NCBI RefSeq assembly: GCF_900177675.1
Contig: NZ_FXWM01000001.1
Location: 1,745,001-1,809,000 of the forward strand
Direction of reading: 5' to 3'
From: Bacillus sp. OV166
GTDB taxonomy: Bacteria; Bacillota; Bacilli; Bacillales; Cytobacillaceae
DNA length: 64,000 nucleotides
The translations under genes were made by a program, and so were the position numbers. The notes beneath the pieces were generated by a model. It was not told the DNA's origin, did not search any database, and worked only from the letters and a program-made list of their open reading frames with translations. This document shows positions 18,135 through 27,723 of this stretch, in pieces. How positions within the stretch are numbered: the first letter of the stretch is position 1; every line of letters starts with the position of its first letter.

Positions 18135-19505
18135 TTACGCCAATTCTGGACCTTTCCACGTCCAGCTGGCCATCTTTTTCAAGTTCATGGCAGCAAAAGT
18201 AAGCATCGCTTGCATGGACAATTTTTTTAAGCCTCTTAAGGTTGTCCAACGCATACCATGCTTTTCCTTAGCATCCGCAAAGACCCGTTCAATCGTTTCT
18301 TTACGTCTTGCGTAAATGCTTTTATTTTCTTGTGTGTGACGAAGATGATCGGCTTCTTCTATGTAATGTTCCCAAACATGTCGCTCAATCAATTTTTTAT
18401 GTTCTTTACTCTGCGTGCATTCTGAAAGTAAAGGACAATTTTGGCACTCAAACGGATTAGAGAAGTATTGACGCTTTCCATTCTTCGTCGTCGTTGCATA
18501 TTTCAGTATTTGTCCTTGCGGACAGATATAACAATCGTAGTATTCATCATAAATATACTCATGTTTTTTCATATAACCGTCCTTCGTACGAGGTCGTGTA
18601 TATGGTAATGCAGGAGTCATATCATTTTCAATTACGAATTGAGCAATAGCAGGTGTTTTGTATCCAGCATCAGCAGCAACAGCTTCAGGTTTCCCGTGTT
18701 TTTCAATGACCTTCTCAAGTAGTGGCTCGAAAATGACGCTATCATGGATATTCCCCGGGGTTACAATTGCACCCAAAACAAAACCATTTCGATCCGAAGC
18801 CGCATGAAATGAATATGCGAACTGTTTCGTTCGCTCATCCTTTACGTAATAACCACTTTCTGGGTCAGTGGTACTTTCTTTAATTTCCTTTAATTCTTCT
18901 TTTTCAAATTTATCTGGAGGAAATGGCTTTTTTCCGTGATCATCCCGGTCTTTATTAATCTCTTCTTGTAGACGTGTTTCATAAACCTTCGATTCCTTTC
19001 GAACTACTTTCTTTTCAAATTTACGCTTATTTGCACTAGCTTTAACATGTGTAGAATCAATAAATACGTGCTCGCTACTAATCAATTTCTTTTCTGAGGC
19101 TTCCTTTAAAATACGATAGAATATCTGTTCAAATAAATCAGTATCCTTAAAGCGTCGCTCGTAGTTTTTACCAAACGTTGAAAAGTGAGGTACCTTATCA
19201 TAAAAACCAAAGCCGAGAAACCAACGATATGCCATATTCGTTTCGATTTCTGCAATGGTTTGACGCATAGAGCGAATACCGAAGGTATATTGAATGAAAG
19301 CCATCTTTATCAATACCACAGGGTCAATACTCGGACGTCCCCGTTCAGATGAGTACATATCTTGAACAAGTGAATAGATAAATGAAAAATCAATAGCAGC
19401 TTCTATCTTACGAACCAAGTGGTTCGCGGGTACAACTTGTTCTAAAGCTATCATTTCTATTTGATCACGATTCATCTGTGTATTTTTAGTTAGCATTTCA
19501 TCCAC
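18135..19505 (-). CDS. IS1182-family transposase
   Basis: A 456-aa DDE transposase that appears intact. Seen: the N-terminal DNA-binding part with GRPSIDPVVLIKM; the first acidic block FIDSTHVKASANK; the second in AVAADAGYKT; a Cys-rich insert (CYICPQG, CQNCPLLSEC) typical of this family; and the last acidic residue in ETIERVFADAKEKHGMR. Because the frame is undisturbed and the ends match, the element could be active. Its 5' leader contains the GC-rich repeat at 19573-19706. Confidence 0.92.
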   Translation of the reverse strand: MDEMLTKNTQMNRDQIEMIALEQVVPANHLVRKIEAAIDFSFIYSLVQDMYSSERGRPSIDPVVLIKMAFIQYTFGIRSMRQTIAEIETNMAYRWFLGFGFYDKVPHFSTFGKNYERRFKDTDLFEQIFYRILKEASEKKLISSEHVFIDSTHVKASANKRKFEKKVVRKESKVYETRLQEEINKDRDDHGKKPFPPDKFEKEELKEIKESTTDPESGYYVKDERTKQFAYSFHAASDRNGFVLGAIVTPGNIHDSVIFEPLLEKVIEKHGKPEAVAADAGYKTPAIAQFVIENDMTPALPYTRPRTKDGYMKKHEYIYDEYYDCYICPQGQILKYATTTKNGKRQYFSNPFECQNCPLLSECTQSKEHKKLIERHVWEHYIEEADHLRHTQENKSIYARRKETIERVFADAKEKHGMRWTTLRGLKKLSMQAMLTFAAMNLKKMASWTWKGPELA

Positions 19506-19572
19506 CTCATCTATATGTCTGTATCTTAATTATACAAAGGACTGATTTAAAGGTCATTATTGATTTTAAAAC

Positions 19573-19706
19573 TTGTTGATTGGAGCGGAAGGCGCGAAGA
19601 CTCCTGCGGGAGTACGGAGCAGGGGAGACCCCGCAGGCGCTTAAGCGCCGAGGAGGCTCCCCGCTACGCCCGCGGAAAGCGAAGCGCCTGGAGCGCAAAT
19701 CAACAA
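19573..19706. repeat. GC-rich palindromic dispersed repeat inside the IS
   Basis: A 134-base block of much higher GC than its surroundings. The ends are imperfect inverted repeats (TTGTTGATTGGAGCGGAAGGC at left; the right end, reverse-complemented, reads TTGTTGATTTGCGCTCCAGG). Several strong inner stems are visible, for example GGCGCTTAAGCGCC and CTCCTGCGGGAG. I recognise this as a repeat type common in intergenic regions of Bacillus relatives. It has no coding potential of its own. Confidence 0.75.
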
Positions 19707-19864
19707 ACAATTTAACAAAGACATAAAAAAGACTGCCGGCAAACCCAAGTTTTTCGGATTTGTCGACAGTCTGGAATCCTAACATCTTTAGTGTTAGGAT
19801 TTTTCTGGTGAACTGATACTTGCCTCTTCTATAAACAAAAAATTCCACATATATTTTTTAAAAG

Positions 19865-19890
19865 GACCTTCTGCACTTTGAAGGTCTTTT
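19865..19890 (+). terminator. terminator hairpin right of the IS
   Basis: The stem GACCTTC / GAAGGTC is followed by TTTT. It may be the original terminator of the aminotransferase gene, displaced by the element. Confidence 0.6.
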
Positions 19891-19916
19891 ACTTTGACGA
19901 CGAAAGAGGGATACAA

Positions 19917-20366
19917 ATGCTAAGCGATTTACAACATCTTGAATTAGATATCCCGATTGAAGTGATTTGGGACTTTATTCGAGACGAAAATAATTGGGCA
20001 CCGCTTGTACCAGGTTATATTCAACATGAAAAAATAAACGAACGTCAAATCTGCTGGGAATTTAAGAGTGACCTCGGCGTTATGAAAAAGAAGGTTAGTT
20101 TATTGATTGATATTAAAGAGTGGAATGAACCTGCCAGGGTAAGTTTTGAATTAAAAAGGTCAAACGAAAAGTATTTAGGTGAAGGCTACTTTGAAGCAAA
20201 AGCAATAAATAGAAATAAAACTCGAGTGACAGGCTTTCTTGAAATCAATGCATCAGGGCCGATGGGCTCCTTAGCAAATTCGCTATTTAAAAAAGCGCTC
20301 CAAAAATCGGATGAAGAAGTAGCATCAGTAATCTCTTCAAAGCTAGAAGAATTTCATCGCAGATAA
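19917..20366 (+). CDS. SRPBCC/CoxG-like protein
   Basis: A 149-aa protein of the START/SRPBCC ligand-binding fold. Seen: an N-terminal beta strand plus IPIEVIWDFIRDENNWAPLVPG, which matches the opening of CoxG-type proteins, and a long C-terminal helix. ATG 19917 follows AAAGAGGG, whereas the in-frame start at 19878 overlaps a terminator. No CO dehydrogenase genes are near, so the CoxG name is only structural. Ligand and role are unknown. Confidence 0.75.
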   Translation: MLSDLQHLELDIPIEVIWDFIRDENNWAPLVPGYIQHEKINERQICWEFKSDLGVMKKKVSLLIDIKEWNEPARVSFELKRSNEKYLGEGYFEAKAINRNKTRVTGFLEINASGPMGSLANSLFKKALQKSDEEVASVISSKLEEFHRR

Positions 20367-20457
20367 AAATTTAACTTAAGATAAACTTAAGCTATGAATG
20401 ATAAAGTTAGTCCAAATTCCACTATCCCCAAAGATAGTAGACAGGAGGATTGACTAT

Positions 20458-21648
20458 ATGAAAGAACCGATTCAAAGCAAAGCCCTAAATGTAATGCTTG
20501 TAATTTCAATGGTATGGATGGGGGTTGGAACTTACATACCAACAGCATATGCTGAAACAAATACGGCTCCAGTCCAAGAGGACCAACAAGAAGGCAAACT
20601 ATCAAAAATAGAGATAGAAGGAATTAAGCTAGACCAGCGGTTTTCAGCAGATTCAAAGGAATATTCTGCCACAGTAAAAAACGAGGTTCAATCGATTAAG
20701 TTATTAGTAGAAAGCAGCAATCCAGATTCATCGATTACATTAAATGGGCAGACGGTTATAAGTGGAGTTGTCGGTGCATATTCCCTTCAAACAGGTGAGA
20801 ATAAATTTATTATTTCCGTGGATAATGGCAGTAACTCAACCAATACCTATAACCTGACTTTAATGAGAGATGAAAATGATAATAATCTTTTGCAAAGTAT
20901 TAACCTATCTAAAGGGCAGTTATCACCAAACTTTTCTTCTACTGGTACAGACTACAAGGTAGTTGTTCCAAATGACGTTCCTGTGATTACCATTAAACCT
21001 ACATCTGTTGAAACAACATCAACTATTAAGGTAAATGAAACTTTAGTAACAAAAGATGGCGCTGCAGTAGAACTTCCCGTCGGAGAGTCGGATATTATTA
21101 TAGCTGTAACAGCTGAAAATGGTGAGAAAAGAATTTATACCTTACACATTACAAGAGCAGCTGCTGAGATTAAAACCAATACCAAAACCAATATCAAAAC
21201 CAATACCAAAACCAAAACCAATACCAAAACCAATACCAAAACCAATACCAATGCCAATTCAAATCAGAATAATAAACCGGGTCTTTCCCAATCAACATCG
21301 CAACCAAATAATCGGCCCAATTCTACCCAACCTACATCACAACAGGCGAGTTCTTTGAACGTAGAAAAAACAAGTAAAGCGTTACTTTCCTCATTGTCAG
21401 TTTCAGAAGGATCCTGGGATAGCACCTTTACGAGTGATGAGTTTACCTACCATGTAACCGTGTCAAGTGATATAGACGAGGTAACTCTTAACCCGATTGC
21501 AAAATCCAGCAATTCAGAAATTTTGATTGAAGGCAGTACTAAGGAAACAATTAAGCTAGAAGACGACTCGAAAACGATTATTTCTATTGTCGTAACAAAC
21601 GAAGATGATCGAAAAACATATGTGCTGGTATTTGATAAAGAATCTTAA
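20458..21648 (+). CDS. exported protein with three cadherin-like beta-sandwich domains
   Basis: A 396-aa secreted or surface protein. A signal peptide ends near PTAYAETN. Three domains of the cadherin-like beta-sandwich type (PF12733-like) follow, at about residues 45-140, 145-232 and 305-395. Each has an L.SI..S.G...F....Y pattern and ends near a Y.L...R motif. A Thr/Asn/Lys-rich linker (about 235-265, repeated TNTK) and a Ser/Gln/Pro-rich stretch separate domains two and three. AGGAGG precedes ATG 20458. No LPXTG or S-layer motif is seen, so the mode of attachment is unknown. Confidence 0.85.
   Translation: MKEPIQSKALNVMLVISMVWMGVGTYIPTAYAETNTAPVQEDQQEGKLSKIEIEGIKLDQRFSADSKEYSATVKNEVQSIKLLVESSNPDSSITLNGQTVISGVVGAYSLQTGENKFIISVDNGSNSTNTYNLTLMRDENDNNLLQSINLSKGQLSPNFSSTGTDYKVVVPNDVPVITIKPTSVETTSTIKVNETLVTKDGAAVELPVGESDIIIAVTAENGEKRIYTLHITRAAAEIKTNTKTNIKTNTKTKTNTKTNTKTNTNANSNQNNKPGLSQSTSQPNNRPNSTQPTSQQASSLNVEKTSKALLSSLSVSEGSWDSTFTSDEFTYHVTVSSDIDEVTLNPIAKSSNSEILIEGSTKETIKLEDDSKTIISIVVTNEDDRKTYVLVFDKES
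21170..21256 (+). repeat. low-complexity AAAACCAATACC-type repeat
   Basis: A degenerate 6/12-base repeat encodes the Thr-Asn-Thr-Lys linker of the exported protein. It is a probable site of slippage in multiples of 6. Confidence 0.8.
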
Positions 21649-21681
21649 AATGAAGAACTTTTATATTTTTTTTACTTGAAG

Positions 21682-21706
21682 AAACCTGCATTTGGCAGGT
21701 TTTTTT
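21682..21706 (+). terminator. terminator
   Basis: AAACCTGC-atttg-GCAGGTTT is followed by a T-run. Confidence 0.88.
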
Positions 21707-21825
21707 GAATCAGAATAAACTTTATTTTTAAAAAACAGCACTTATTTTTTAACATGATGCAAAAAATTATGTTATATTAATAAATAAAAAATTTACCGAA
21801 TTTTCGATTAAGGGAAGGTGGCAGT

Positions 21826-24585
21826 ATGACTATAGAATTGAAATTGAATGACAGCAGTCTTCCGTTGCGACAAGACGTGAAATTACTGGCTAAAATGCTT
21901 GGAGAGATTCTGCTCAATCACGGTGGTACCGAACTATTGGATAAAGTGGAAAAAATACGTTTAATGTGTAAGACATTAAGAGAACATTTTGATCAAGCTA
22001 TCTATGATGCATTAAAGGAAGAAATTGCTAGTCTAAGCGCACCTTTAAGGAAACAAGTTATTCGAGCATTCTCCATGTATTTCCATTTAATTAATGCCGC
22101 AGAACAGAATCATCGTATTCGTAGACGGAGACAGTACCAACTAGAGGATGAAACTATTGTCCAACCCGCTTCAATAGAGAGTGCTATTCTTTCGCTTAAA
22201 GAGAACAATATTAAGGAAGATGTCATTCAAGATATCCTTAATACTTTGTCACTTGAACTGGTTATTACAGCCCATCCAACAGAGGCAACTAAGCGTTCAA
22301 TTCTTGAAATTCAGCAGCGGATTGCTGTTATCCTAAAAAGTCTCGATCATCCGTTATTAACAAGTAGAGAAAGAAAAAAGCTTGAAGAGAGATTGTTTAA
22401 TGAAGTTTCAATTCTTTGGCAAACGGATGAATTACGGCAAACTAAGCCTACGGTTTTAGACGAAGTGAGAAACGGACTATATTATTTTGATCAGACCCTT
22501 TTCGAGGTTCTTCCTGAAATCCATCAGGAAGTGGCAGATTGTTTAGAGAAGAATTACACTCAAACACAATGGGAAGTTCCAAATTTTCTCCGTTTTGGAT
22601 CATGGATTGGTGGAGATCGTGATGGGAATCCCAATGTTACACACGATGTTACTTGGGAGACACTAAATAGGCAGAGAAGACTCGTCTTAAAAAAATATAA
22701 AAATGTTCTCGTTGATTTAATGAAACGATACAGTCATTCCACTTCAAGAGTGGAGGTAAGTAATGATCTTCTTAAGTTGATTGAACTAGAAGATACATAT
22801 TTAACCGATGAAAAAAAATGGCCAATTCAAACGGAAGTGTACCGTCGAGCATTTGCTATCATTATTGAACGAGTAAAACAAGTAGGTAAAACGGACTTGG
22901 GCTATAAATCTTCCGATGAACTACTAGAAGACTTATTTATTATTAAAAAAAGTTTGAAAAAGCATCATCCAGCAGCACATGAATTAATGACTATTCAAAA
23001 GCTGATTCGACAAGTTCAATTGTTTGGTTTTCATTTAGCGACACTAGATATTCGGAATCATAGTGGTGAACATGAAGCAGCCATGACCGAAATATTGCGC
23101 AAAGTCAGTATCTCCGATAATTATGCGGGGCTTGCGGAAGATGAAAAACTAAAAATACTGCAAAATATCCTATTGGATCCTCGCCCGCTTCTATTATTAA
23201 ATGAAGATTATTCGGCGGAAACTCAGGAAATGATTAAAGTCTTCCAAATGATCAAGAAGGCACACGAAGAATTTGGGAAGCGGTCCATTTCCGTTTATCT
23301 TGTGAGCATGACAAAATCCCCAAGTGATTTACTAGAGGTACTTGTTCTTGCTAAAGAGGCTGGGATTTATCGACTTCACGCAGATGGGACCTTAGAAAGT
23401 CATTTACATGTGGCGCCTTTGCTAGAAACAATTGACGATTTAACTGCTGGGCCTGAAATTATGGAAACACTATTTGAGATGCCTGTCTATCGAAATCATT
23501 TGCAAATAATGGGGGATCAGCAGGAAATAATGCTTGGTTACTCGGACGGAAGCAAAGATGGTGGTACATTGACAGCTAACTGGAAACTATATAAAGCTCA
23601 AATTGAAATTCATGAAATGGCAAAGAGGTACCAGATCGGACTTAAGTTCTTCCATGGCCGTGGTGGTTCGCTAGGCCGTGGCGGCGGTCCATTAAATAAA
23701 AGTATCCTGTCTCAACCGGCAGAAACCATTGGCGACGGGGTTAAAATTACGGAGCAAGGCGAGGTTTTATCTTCACGCTATTTACTTGAGGATATTGCTT
23801 ATCGGAGTTTGGAACAGGCTACTTCCACGCTGCTCTTAACGGCAACACATATATCAAAAGAAGCGAAGCAAGGTTTTCAACGTGATCCAATATGGGTTGA
23901 GTCGATTGAAGAAATTTCAAGCTTGGCTTTGACCAAATATCAATCACTTGTATTTGGAGATCCAGATTTCCTTGCCTACTTCACGGAAGCGACACCACTA
24001 AGAGAGCTCGGAGACTTAAACATCGGTTCAAGGCCAATGAGTAGAAAAAATCAGGGCCGCTTTGAAGATTTAAGGGCAATTCCATGGGTGTTTGCTTGGA
24101 CTCAAAGCCGTCAATTGCTTCCAGCATGGTACGCAGCAGGTACTGGTTTAGCAGGATTTGTAGCTAATGGAGAACAAAATTTGCAGATGCTTCAGCAAAT
24201 GTATGAAAAATGGCCGTTCTTCCAATCAACGATTGATAACCTGCAAATGGCATTAATGAAAGCTGATATTACGACAGCAAGAGAATACTTATCCCTTGTG
24301 AAAGACCAGACCATTGCAGAACGAATCTTTACTAATATTCTTGAAGAATACGAAACAACAAAAGAAGTTCTCCTTAGAATAACAGGTGATAATGAATTGT
24401 TAGATCATACACCAAATATAAAGGAATCGGTATATAGAAGAAATCCATATGTCGATCCGCTAAACTTTTTACAAGTTGAATTAATAAAGGAACTAAGAAA
24501 TCAAGAAGAGCCTAATGAAGAACTATTAATTGAAGTTTTGCTGACAATTAGTGGGATCTCTGCAGGATTACGAAATACTGGTTGA
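21826..24585 (+). CDS. ppc: phosphoenolpyruvate carboxylase
   Basis: Fixes bicarbonate onto PEP to give oxaloacetate, replenishing the TCA cycle. A full-length 919-aa enzyme. Seen: the catalytic His motif TAHPTEATKRS (about residue 147), GSWIGGDRDGNPNVT, and the phosphate-binding FHGRGGSLGRGGGP. The C-terminus ends in GISAGLRNTG, as usual for the family. ATG 21826 follows AAGGGAAGG. It is monocistronic with a strong terminator. Bacilli often rely on pyruvate carboxylase instead, so ppc adds an acetyl-CoA-independent anaplerotic route. Confidence 0.97.
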   Translation: MTIELKLNDSSLPLRQDVKLLAKMLGEILLNHGGTELLDKVEKIRLMCKTLREHFDQAIYDALKEEIASLSAPLRKQVIRAFSMYFHLINAAEQNHRIRRRRQYQLEDETIVQPASIESAILSLKENNIKEDVIQDILNTLSLELVITAHPTEATKRSILEIQQRIAVILKSLDHPLLTSRERKKLEERLFNEVSILWQTDELRQTKPTVLDEVRNGLYYFDQTLFEVLPEIHQEVADCLEKNYTQTQWEVPNFLRFGSWIGGDRDGNPNVTHDVTWETLNRQRRLVLKKYKNVLVDLMKRYSHSTSRVEVSNDLLKLIELEDTYLTDEKKWPIQTEVYRRAFAIIIERVKQVGKTDLGYKSSDELLEDLFIIKKSLKKHHPAAHELMTIQKLIRQVQLFGFHLATLDIRNHSGEHEAAMTEILRKVSISDNYAGLAEDEKLKILQNILLDPRPLLLLNEDYSAETQEMIKVFQMIKKAHEEFGKRSISVYLVSMTKSPSDLLEVLVLAKEAGIYRLHADGTLESHLHVAPLLETIDDLTAGPEIMETLFEMPVYRNHLQIMGDQQEIMLGYSDGSKDGGTLTANWKLYKAQIEIHEMAKRYQIGLKFFHGRGGSLGRGGGPLNKSILSQPAETIGDGVKITEQGEVLSSRYLLEDIAYRSLEQATSTLLLTATHISKEAKQGFQRDPIWVESIEEISSLALTKYQSLVFGDPDFLAYFTEATPLRELGDLNIGSRPMSRKNQGRFEDLRAIPWVFAWTQSRQLLPAWYAAGTGLAGFVANGEQNLQMLQQMYEKWPFFQSTIDNLQMALMKADITTAREYLSLVKDQTIAERIFTNILEEYETTKEVLLRITGDNELLDHTPNIKESVYRRNPYVDPLNFLQVELIKELRNQEEPNEELLIEVLLTISGISAGLRNTG

Positions 24586-24598
24586 TATTGAAGTACAA

Positions 24599-24637
24599 GC
24601 CATAAACTCTCTCGAAAGAAGAGTTTATGGCTTTTTT
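24599..24637 (+). terminator. ppc terminator
   Basis: GCCATAAACTCT pairs with AGAGTTTATGGC and is followed by TTTTTT. The open frame crossing this hairpin on the + strand is not a gene. Confidence 0.92.
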
Positions 24638-24719
24638 CATATATTTCTTCCTGTCAAAAGCGAAGGTGATGAAATATCATGTTGCGTAAATTTCGAACAT
24701 TTAGTGAATTTTTTAAAAA

Positions 24720-24737
24720 TGAATGGGTATTCATTCA
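24720..24737. promoter_or_regulatory. FadR(YsiA)-like operator upstream of adhE
   Basis: The 18-mer TGAATGGGTATTCATTCA matches 16 of 18 positions of the Bacillus FadR consensus TGAATGAMTANTCATTCA as I recall it. FadR is an acyl-CoA-responsive repressor of beta-oxidation genes, including acyl-CoA synthetase. Its presence before adhE is unexpected, but an acyl-CoA synthetase remnant lies directly after adhE. Confidence 0.55.
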
Positions 24738-24740
24738 TTT

Positions 24741-24758
24741 TTGTGCGCAATTCGACAA
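24741..24758. promoter_or_regulatory. Rex-like operator upstream of adhE
   Basis: TTGTG-N8-GACAA differs at one base from the Rex half-site pair TTGTG-N8-CACAA and has T-rich and A-rich flanks. Rex senses NADH/NAD+ and represses fermentation genes such as adhE. It starts three bases after the FadR-like box. Confidence 0.55.
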
Positions 24759-24890
24759 ATTTCGATTTATCGACCGTGATATATTTTAGCCAGTTAAAGA
24801 AAAGGGAGTGGCCTTAATAGCATTTGAATTATAAACAAACCTATATTCAGTCGAATTTCCGAAATGAAATGAATTTGGAGGAGATATTAG

Positions 24891-27491
24891 TTGGCAGTTG
24901 AAGAAAGGGCAGTAGATAAACAGATGATTACTTCAATGATTGATACATTAGCTAATAACGGTGCGAAGGCGCTCGGTGAATTCCGTTGTTTCAATCAAGA
25001 AATAATCGACGAAATCGTCAAACAAATGGCTCTCATCGCACTTCAAAATCATAAGAATCTAGCAAAGTCTGCCGTTAGTGAAACTAGAAGAGGTGTTTAT
25101 GAAGATAAAGTATTCAAAAACATGTTTGCCACAGAGTTTATTTACAACAATATTCGAGGTATGAAAACTGTTGGTGTCATTAACGAAAACGAAAATGAAG
25201 GAATGGTAGAGATTGCCGAGCCAGTTGGTGTCATTGCGGCGGTCATTCCGATTACAAATCCGACGTCCACAGTTATTTTTAAATCATTGATTTCGCTTAA
25301 AACAAGGAATCCAATTATTTTTGCTTTTCCGCAATTTGGGCAAAAATGCTGTACTGAGACAGCAAAATTACTTAAGGAAGCCGCTATTAAGGCAGGGGCT
25401 CCAGAAAATTGTATTCAATGGATTGAAGTTCCCTCACACGAAGCTTTTCAGGCCTTAATGAAGCATCCGAAGATATCCCTCATCTTAGCAACAGGTGGAC
25501 CAAATTTAGTAAAGGCGGCTTACAGTTCAGGCAAACCTGCACTTGGAGTTGGCGCTGGAAACGTCCCTTGTTATATTGAAAAAACCGCTAACATCAAACG
25601 CGCAGTTAACGACATTATCTTATCAAAAACATTTGATAATGGCATGATCTGTGCTTCTGAACAAGCTCTTATAATCGATCAAGAAATTTATGAAGAAGTA
25701 AAGCAAGAAATGATAGCAAATAATTGTTATTTTCTTAATGAAGAAGAGCGATTAATGGTGGAAAAGGTTGCAGTTTTTGAAAAAACCAATTCTATCAATC
25801 ATTTAATCGTTGGATTGCCCGCCTCGATGATAGCTAAATTGGCAGGAGTAAATGTCCCGGTAAATACCAAGATCCTCATTGCTGAATTAAAGGGAGTAGG
25901 TCCGAAATATCCGCTTTCATGTGAAAAACTAAGCCCGCTTCTTGCCTGTTATAAGGTTAATAGTTTTGCAGAAGGCATGCATATTGCTGAGGAAACATTG
26001 GAATACGGTGGACTTGGACACTCAGCTGCGATTCATACAGCTGATCAAAATTTAGTAGATATTTTCGCACTACGGATGAAAGCCGGCCGAATCATGGTCA
26101 ATACACCATCGACCCATGGGGCAATTGGGGATATTTATAACACATCATTACCGTCATTAACAATCGGATGTGGAACTTATGGGGGGAACTCGGTGTCACA
26201 AAATGTTGGAGCACAAAATCTGATAAATATTAAAAAGGTTGCAAAAAGAAGAACGTTTACCCAGTGGTTTAAAGTGCCATCACAGATTTTCTTTGAGAAA
26301 AATTCAATTCAAACGCTTGCTTCAATCCCAGAAATCTCAAAGGCATTTATTGTCACCAGCGGAAGCCCTGTGAAAAATGGCTATGTCGACAAGGTTCTTT
26401 ATTATCTTAAAAAGAATCCAAGTAAAATCCAATTTGAAACATTCTCCGAAATTGAACCAGAACCGGGCATTGATACGGTTATGACTGGTGCGGAAAGAAT
26501 GAGAAAATTTCAGCCGGATTGTATTATTGCCCTTGGTGGTGGTTCAGTAATGGATGCTGCGAAAGCAATGTGGTTATTCTACGAACAGCCAGAAACTGAT
26601 TTTCATAGTTTAACGCAAAAGTTTTTTGACCCAAGTAAGAGAGTTGTAAAATTCCCAGCTCTTCGTGGAAAAGCAAAATTTGTTGCGATTCCGACTACTT
26701 CTGGGACGGGTTCAGAGGTCACAGCTTTTTCTGTCATATCAGATAATAATGCAAATATTAAATACCCACTTGCAGATTTCCAATTGACACCTGATGTTGC
26801 AATTATCGACCCGCAGTTTGTCATGACCGTTCCAAAGCAGGTTACTGCTGATACAGGGATGGATGTCCTGACACATGCAATTGAGTCCTATGTCTCAGTA
26901 TTGGCGAATGACTATACAGATGGACTTGCATTGAAAGCAATTCAGCTTGTCTTTAAGTATTTGCCACTTGCTTATAGGGACGGCAGTGATGAACTAGCTC
27001 GCGAAAAAATGCACAATGCATCGACAATTGCTGGGATGGCTTTCGCCAATTCTTTCCTAGGGATAAATCATAGCCTTGCCCATGTATTAGGTGCAGAATT
27101 TAATATCCCGCACGGACGTGCCAATGCGATTCTTTTGCCGCATGTAATCCGTTACAATGCAGCAAAACCAAATAAATTCATGACCTACCCTAAATATGAA
27201 AGTTTTATTGCAGACGAGCGCTATGCTGAAATTGCCAACATGCTTGGCCTGCCTGCAAGTACAACGGAGGAAGGTGTTGAAAGCCTAATTCAGGAAATTA
27301 TTAAGCTTGCTGAGGACCTGGAAATTCCAATGAGTATCGAAGCAAACGGAGTCAATAAAACAGAATTTGAAAGCAAAGTAACAGCTCTCGCAGAACTTGC
27401 CTTCGACGACCAAGACACAATTGCCAATCCAAAACAACCATTTATTAGCGAACTTGCGGAGATATACCATCAGGCATTTAGTGGGATATAA
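24891..27491 (+). CDS. adhE: bifunctional acetaldehyde-CoA/alcohol dehydrogenase
   Basis: Reduces acetyl-CoA to acetaldehyde and then ethanol, consuming two NADH. It is 866 aa. The N-terminal aldehyde dehydrogenase half (about 1-440) has the catalytic Cys in [10 protein letters not shown] and the cofactor stretch [17 protein letters not shown]. The C-terminal iron-dependent alcohol dehydrogenase half has [24 protein letters not shown], and metal-binding His residues in [23 protein letters not shown] 24891 follows GGAGGAG. It sits between a FadR/Rex-like double operator and an acyl-CoA synthetase fragment, implying it was placed into an older fatty-acid gene locus. Confidence 0.96.
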   Translation: MAVEERAVDKQMITSMIDTLANNGAKALGEFRCFNQEIIDEIVKQMALIALQNHKNLAKSAVSETRRGVYEDKVFKNMFATEFIYNNIRGMKTVGVINENENEGMVEIAEPVGVIAAVIPITNPTSTVIFKSLISLKTRNPIIFAFPQFGQKCCTETAKLLKEAAIKAGAPENCIQWIEVPSHEAFQALMKHPKISLILATGGPNLVKAAYSSGKPALGVGAGNVPCYIEKTANIKRAVNDIILSKTFDNGMICASEQALIIDQEIYEEVKQEMIANNCYFLNEEERLMVEKVAVFEKTNSINHLIVGLPASMIAKLAGVNVPVNTKILIAELKGVGPKYPLSCEKLSPLLACYKVNSFAEGMHIAEETLEYGGLGHSAAIHTADQNLVDIFALRMKAGRIMVNTPSTHGAIGDIYNTSLPSLTIGCGTYGGNSVSQNVGAQNLINIKKVAKRRTFTQWFKVPSQIFFEKNSIQTLASIPEISKAFIVTSGSPVKNGYVDKVLYYLKKNPSKIQFETFSEIEPEPGIDTVMTGAERMRKFQPDCIIALGGGSVMDAAKAMWLFYEQPETDFHSLTQKFFDPSKRVVKFPALRGKAKFVAIPTTSGTGSEVTAFSVISDNNANIKYPLADFQLTPDVAIIDPQFVMTVPKQVTADTGMDVLTHAIESYVSVLANDYTDGLALKAIQLVFKYLPLAYRDGSDELAREKMHNASTIAGMAFANSFLGINHSLAHVLGAEFNIPHGRANAILLPHVIRYNAAKPNKFMTYPKYESFIADERYAEIANMLGLPASTTEEGVESLIQEIIKLAEDLEIPMSIEANGVNKTEFESKVTALAELAFDDQDTIANPKQPFISELAEIYHQAFSGI

Positions 27492-27654
27492 ACTTAAAAA
27501 CCAGACATTAACAAAACAATTTTTTGCAAAAATCAATCTTGCACCATATAAAGTGCCAAAAGAAATTGAATTTCTAGACGAACTCCCTAAATCATCAGTA
27601 GGCAAGCTACTTAGAAGAATGCTCCGAAAAGAACATGAAAAAGTGGAGGTTTAA
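27492..27654 (+). pseudogene. 3' remnant of a long-chain acyl-CoA synthetase gene
   Basis: About 53 codons read, in a frame different from adhE, a sequence ending [27 protein letters not shown]. That is the conserved C-terminus of acyl-CoA synthetases (LcfA/FadD), including the catalytic Lys in SSVGKLL. The frame closes with TAA at 27654. No ATP-binding or AMP-binding motifs precede it. It is a decayed gene end left by replacement or deletion. Confidence 0.85.
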
Positions 27655-27723
27655 AAAGGAGATATTTATTTGTTTTAAATTAATAGTAGGATTTCACTAA
27701 TATTTCTTGAAAGGATGCGAGTA

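Larger units (their letters stand above)
18008..19801. mobile_element. IS1182-family insertion sequence (~1.8 kb)
   Basis: One transposase gene (18135-19505) lies between matching ends. Each end has a 27-base hairpin, AATCCTAACA-N7-TGTTAGGATT (18008-18034 and 19775-19801). Inside it, an inverted sequence CAGA(T/C)TGT(A/C)GACAAA is present at both ends. The hairpins are identical in direct orientation, loop included. No further target-site duplication is visible outside them. If the hairpins are target rather than element, the element proper is about 18035-19774. Confidence 0.85.

Noticed and set aside
24551..24817. 88-codon frame between ppc and adhE
   Set aside because: It runs through the ppc terminator and the FadR/Rex-like boxes, has no ribosome site and no family resemblance.
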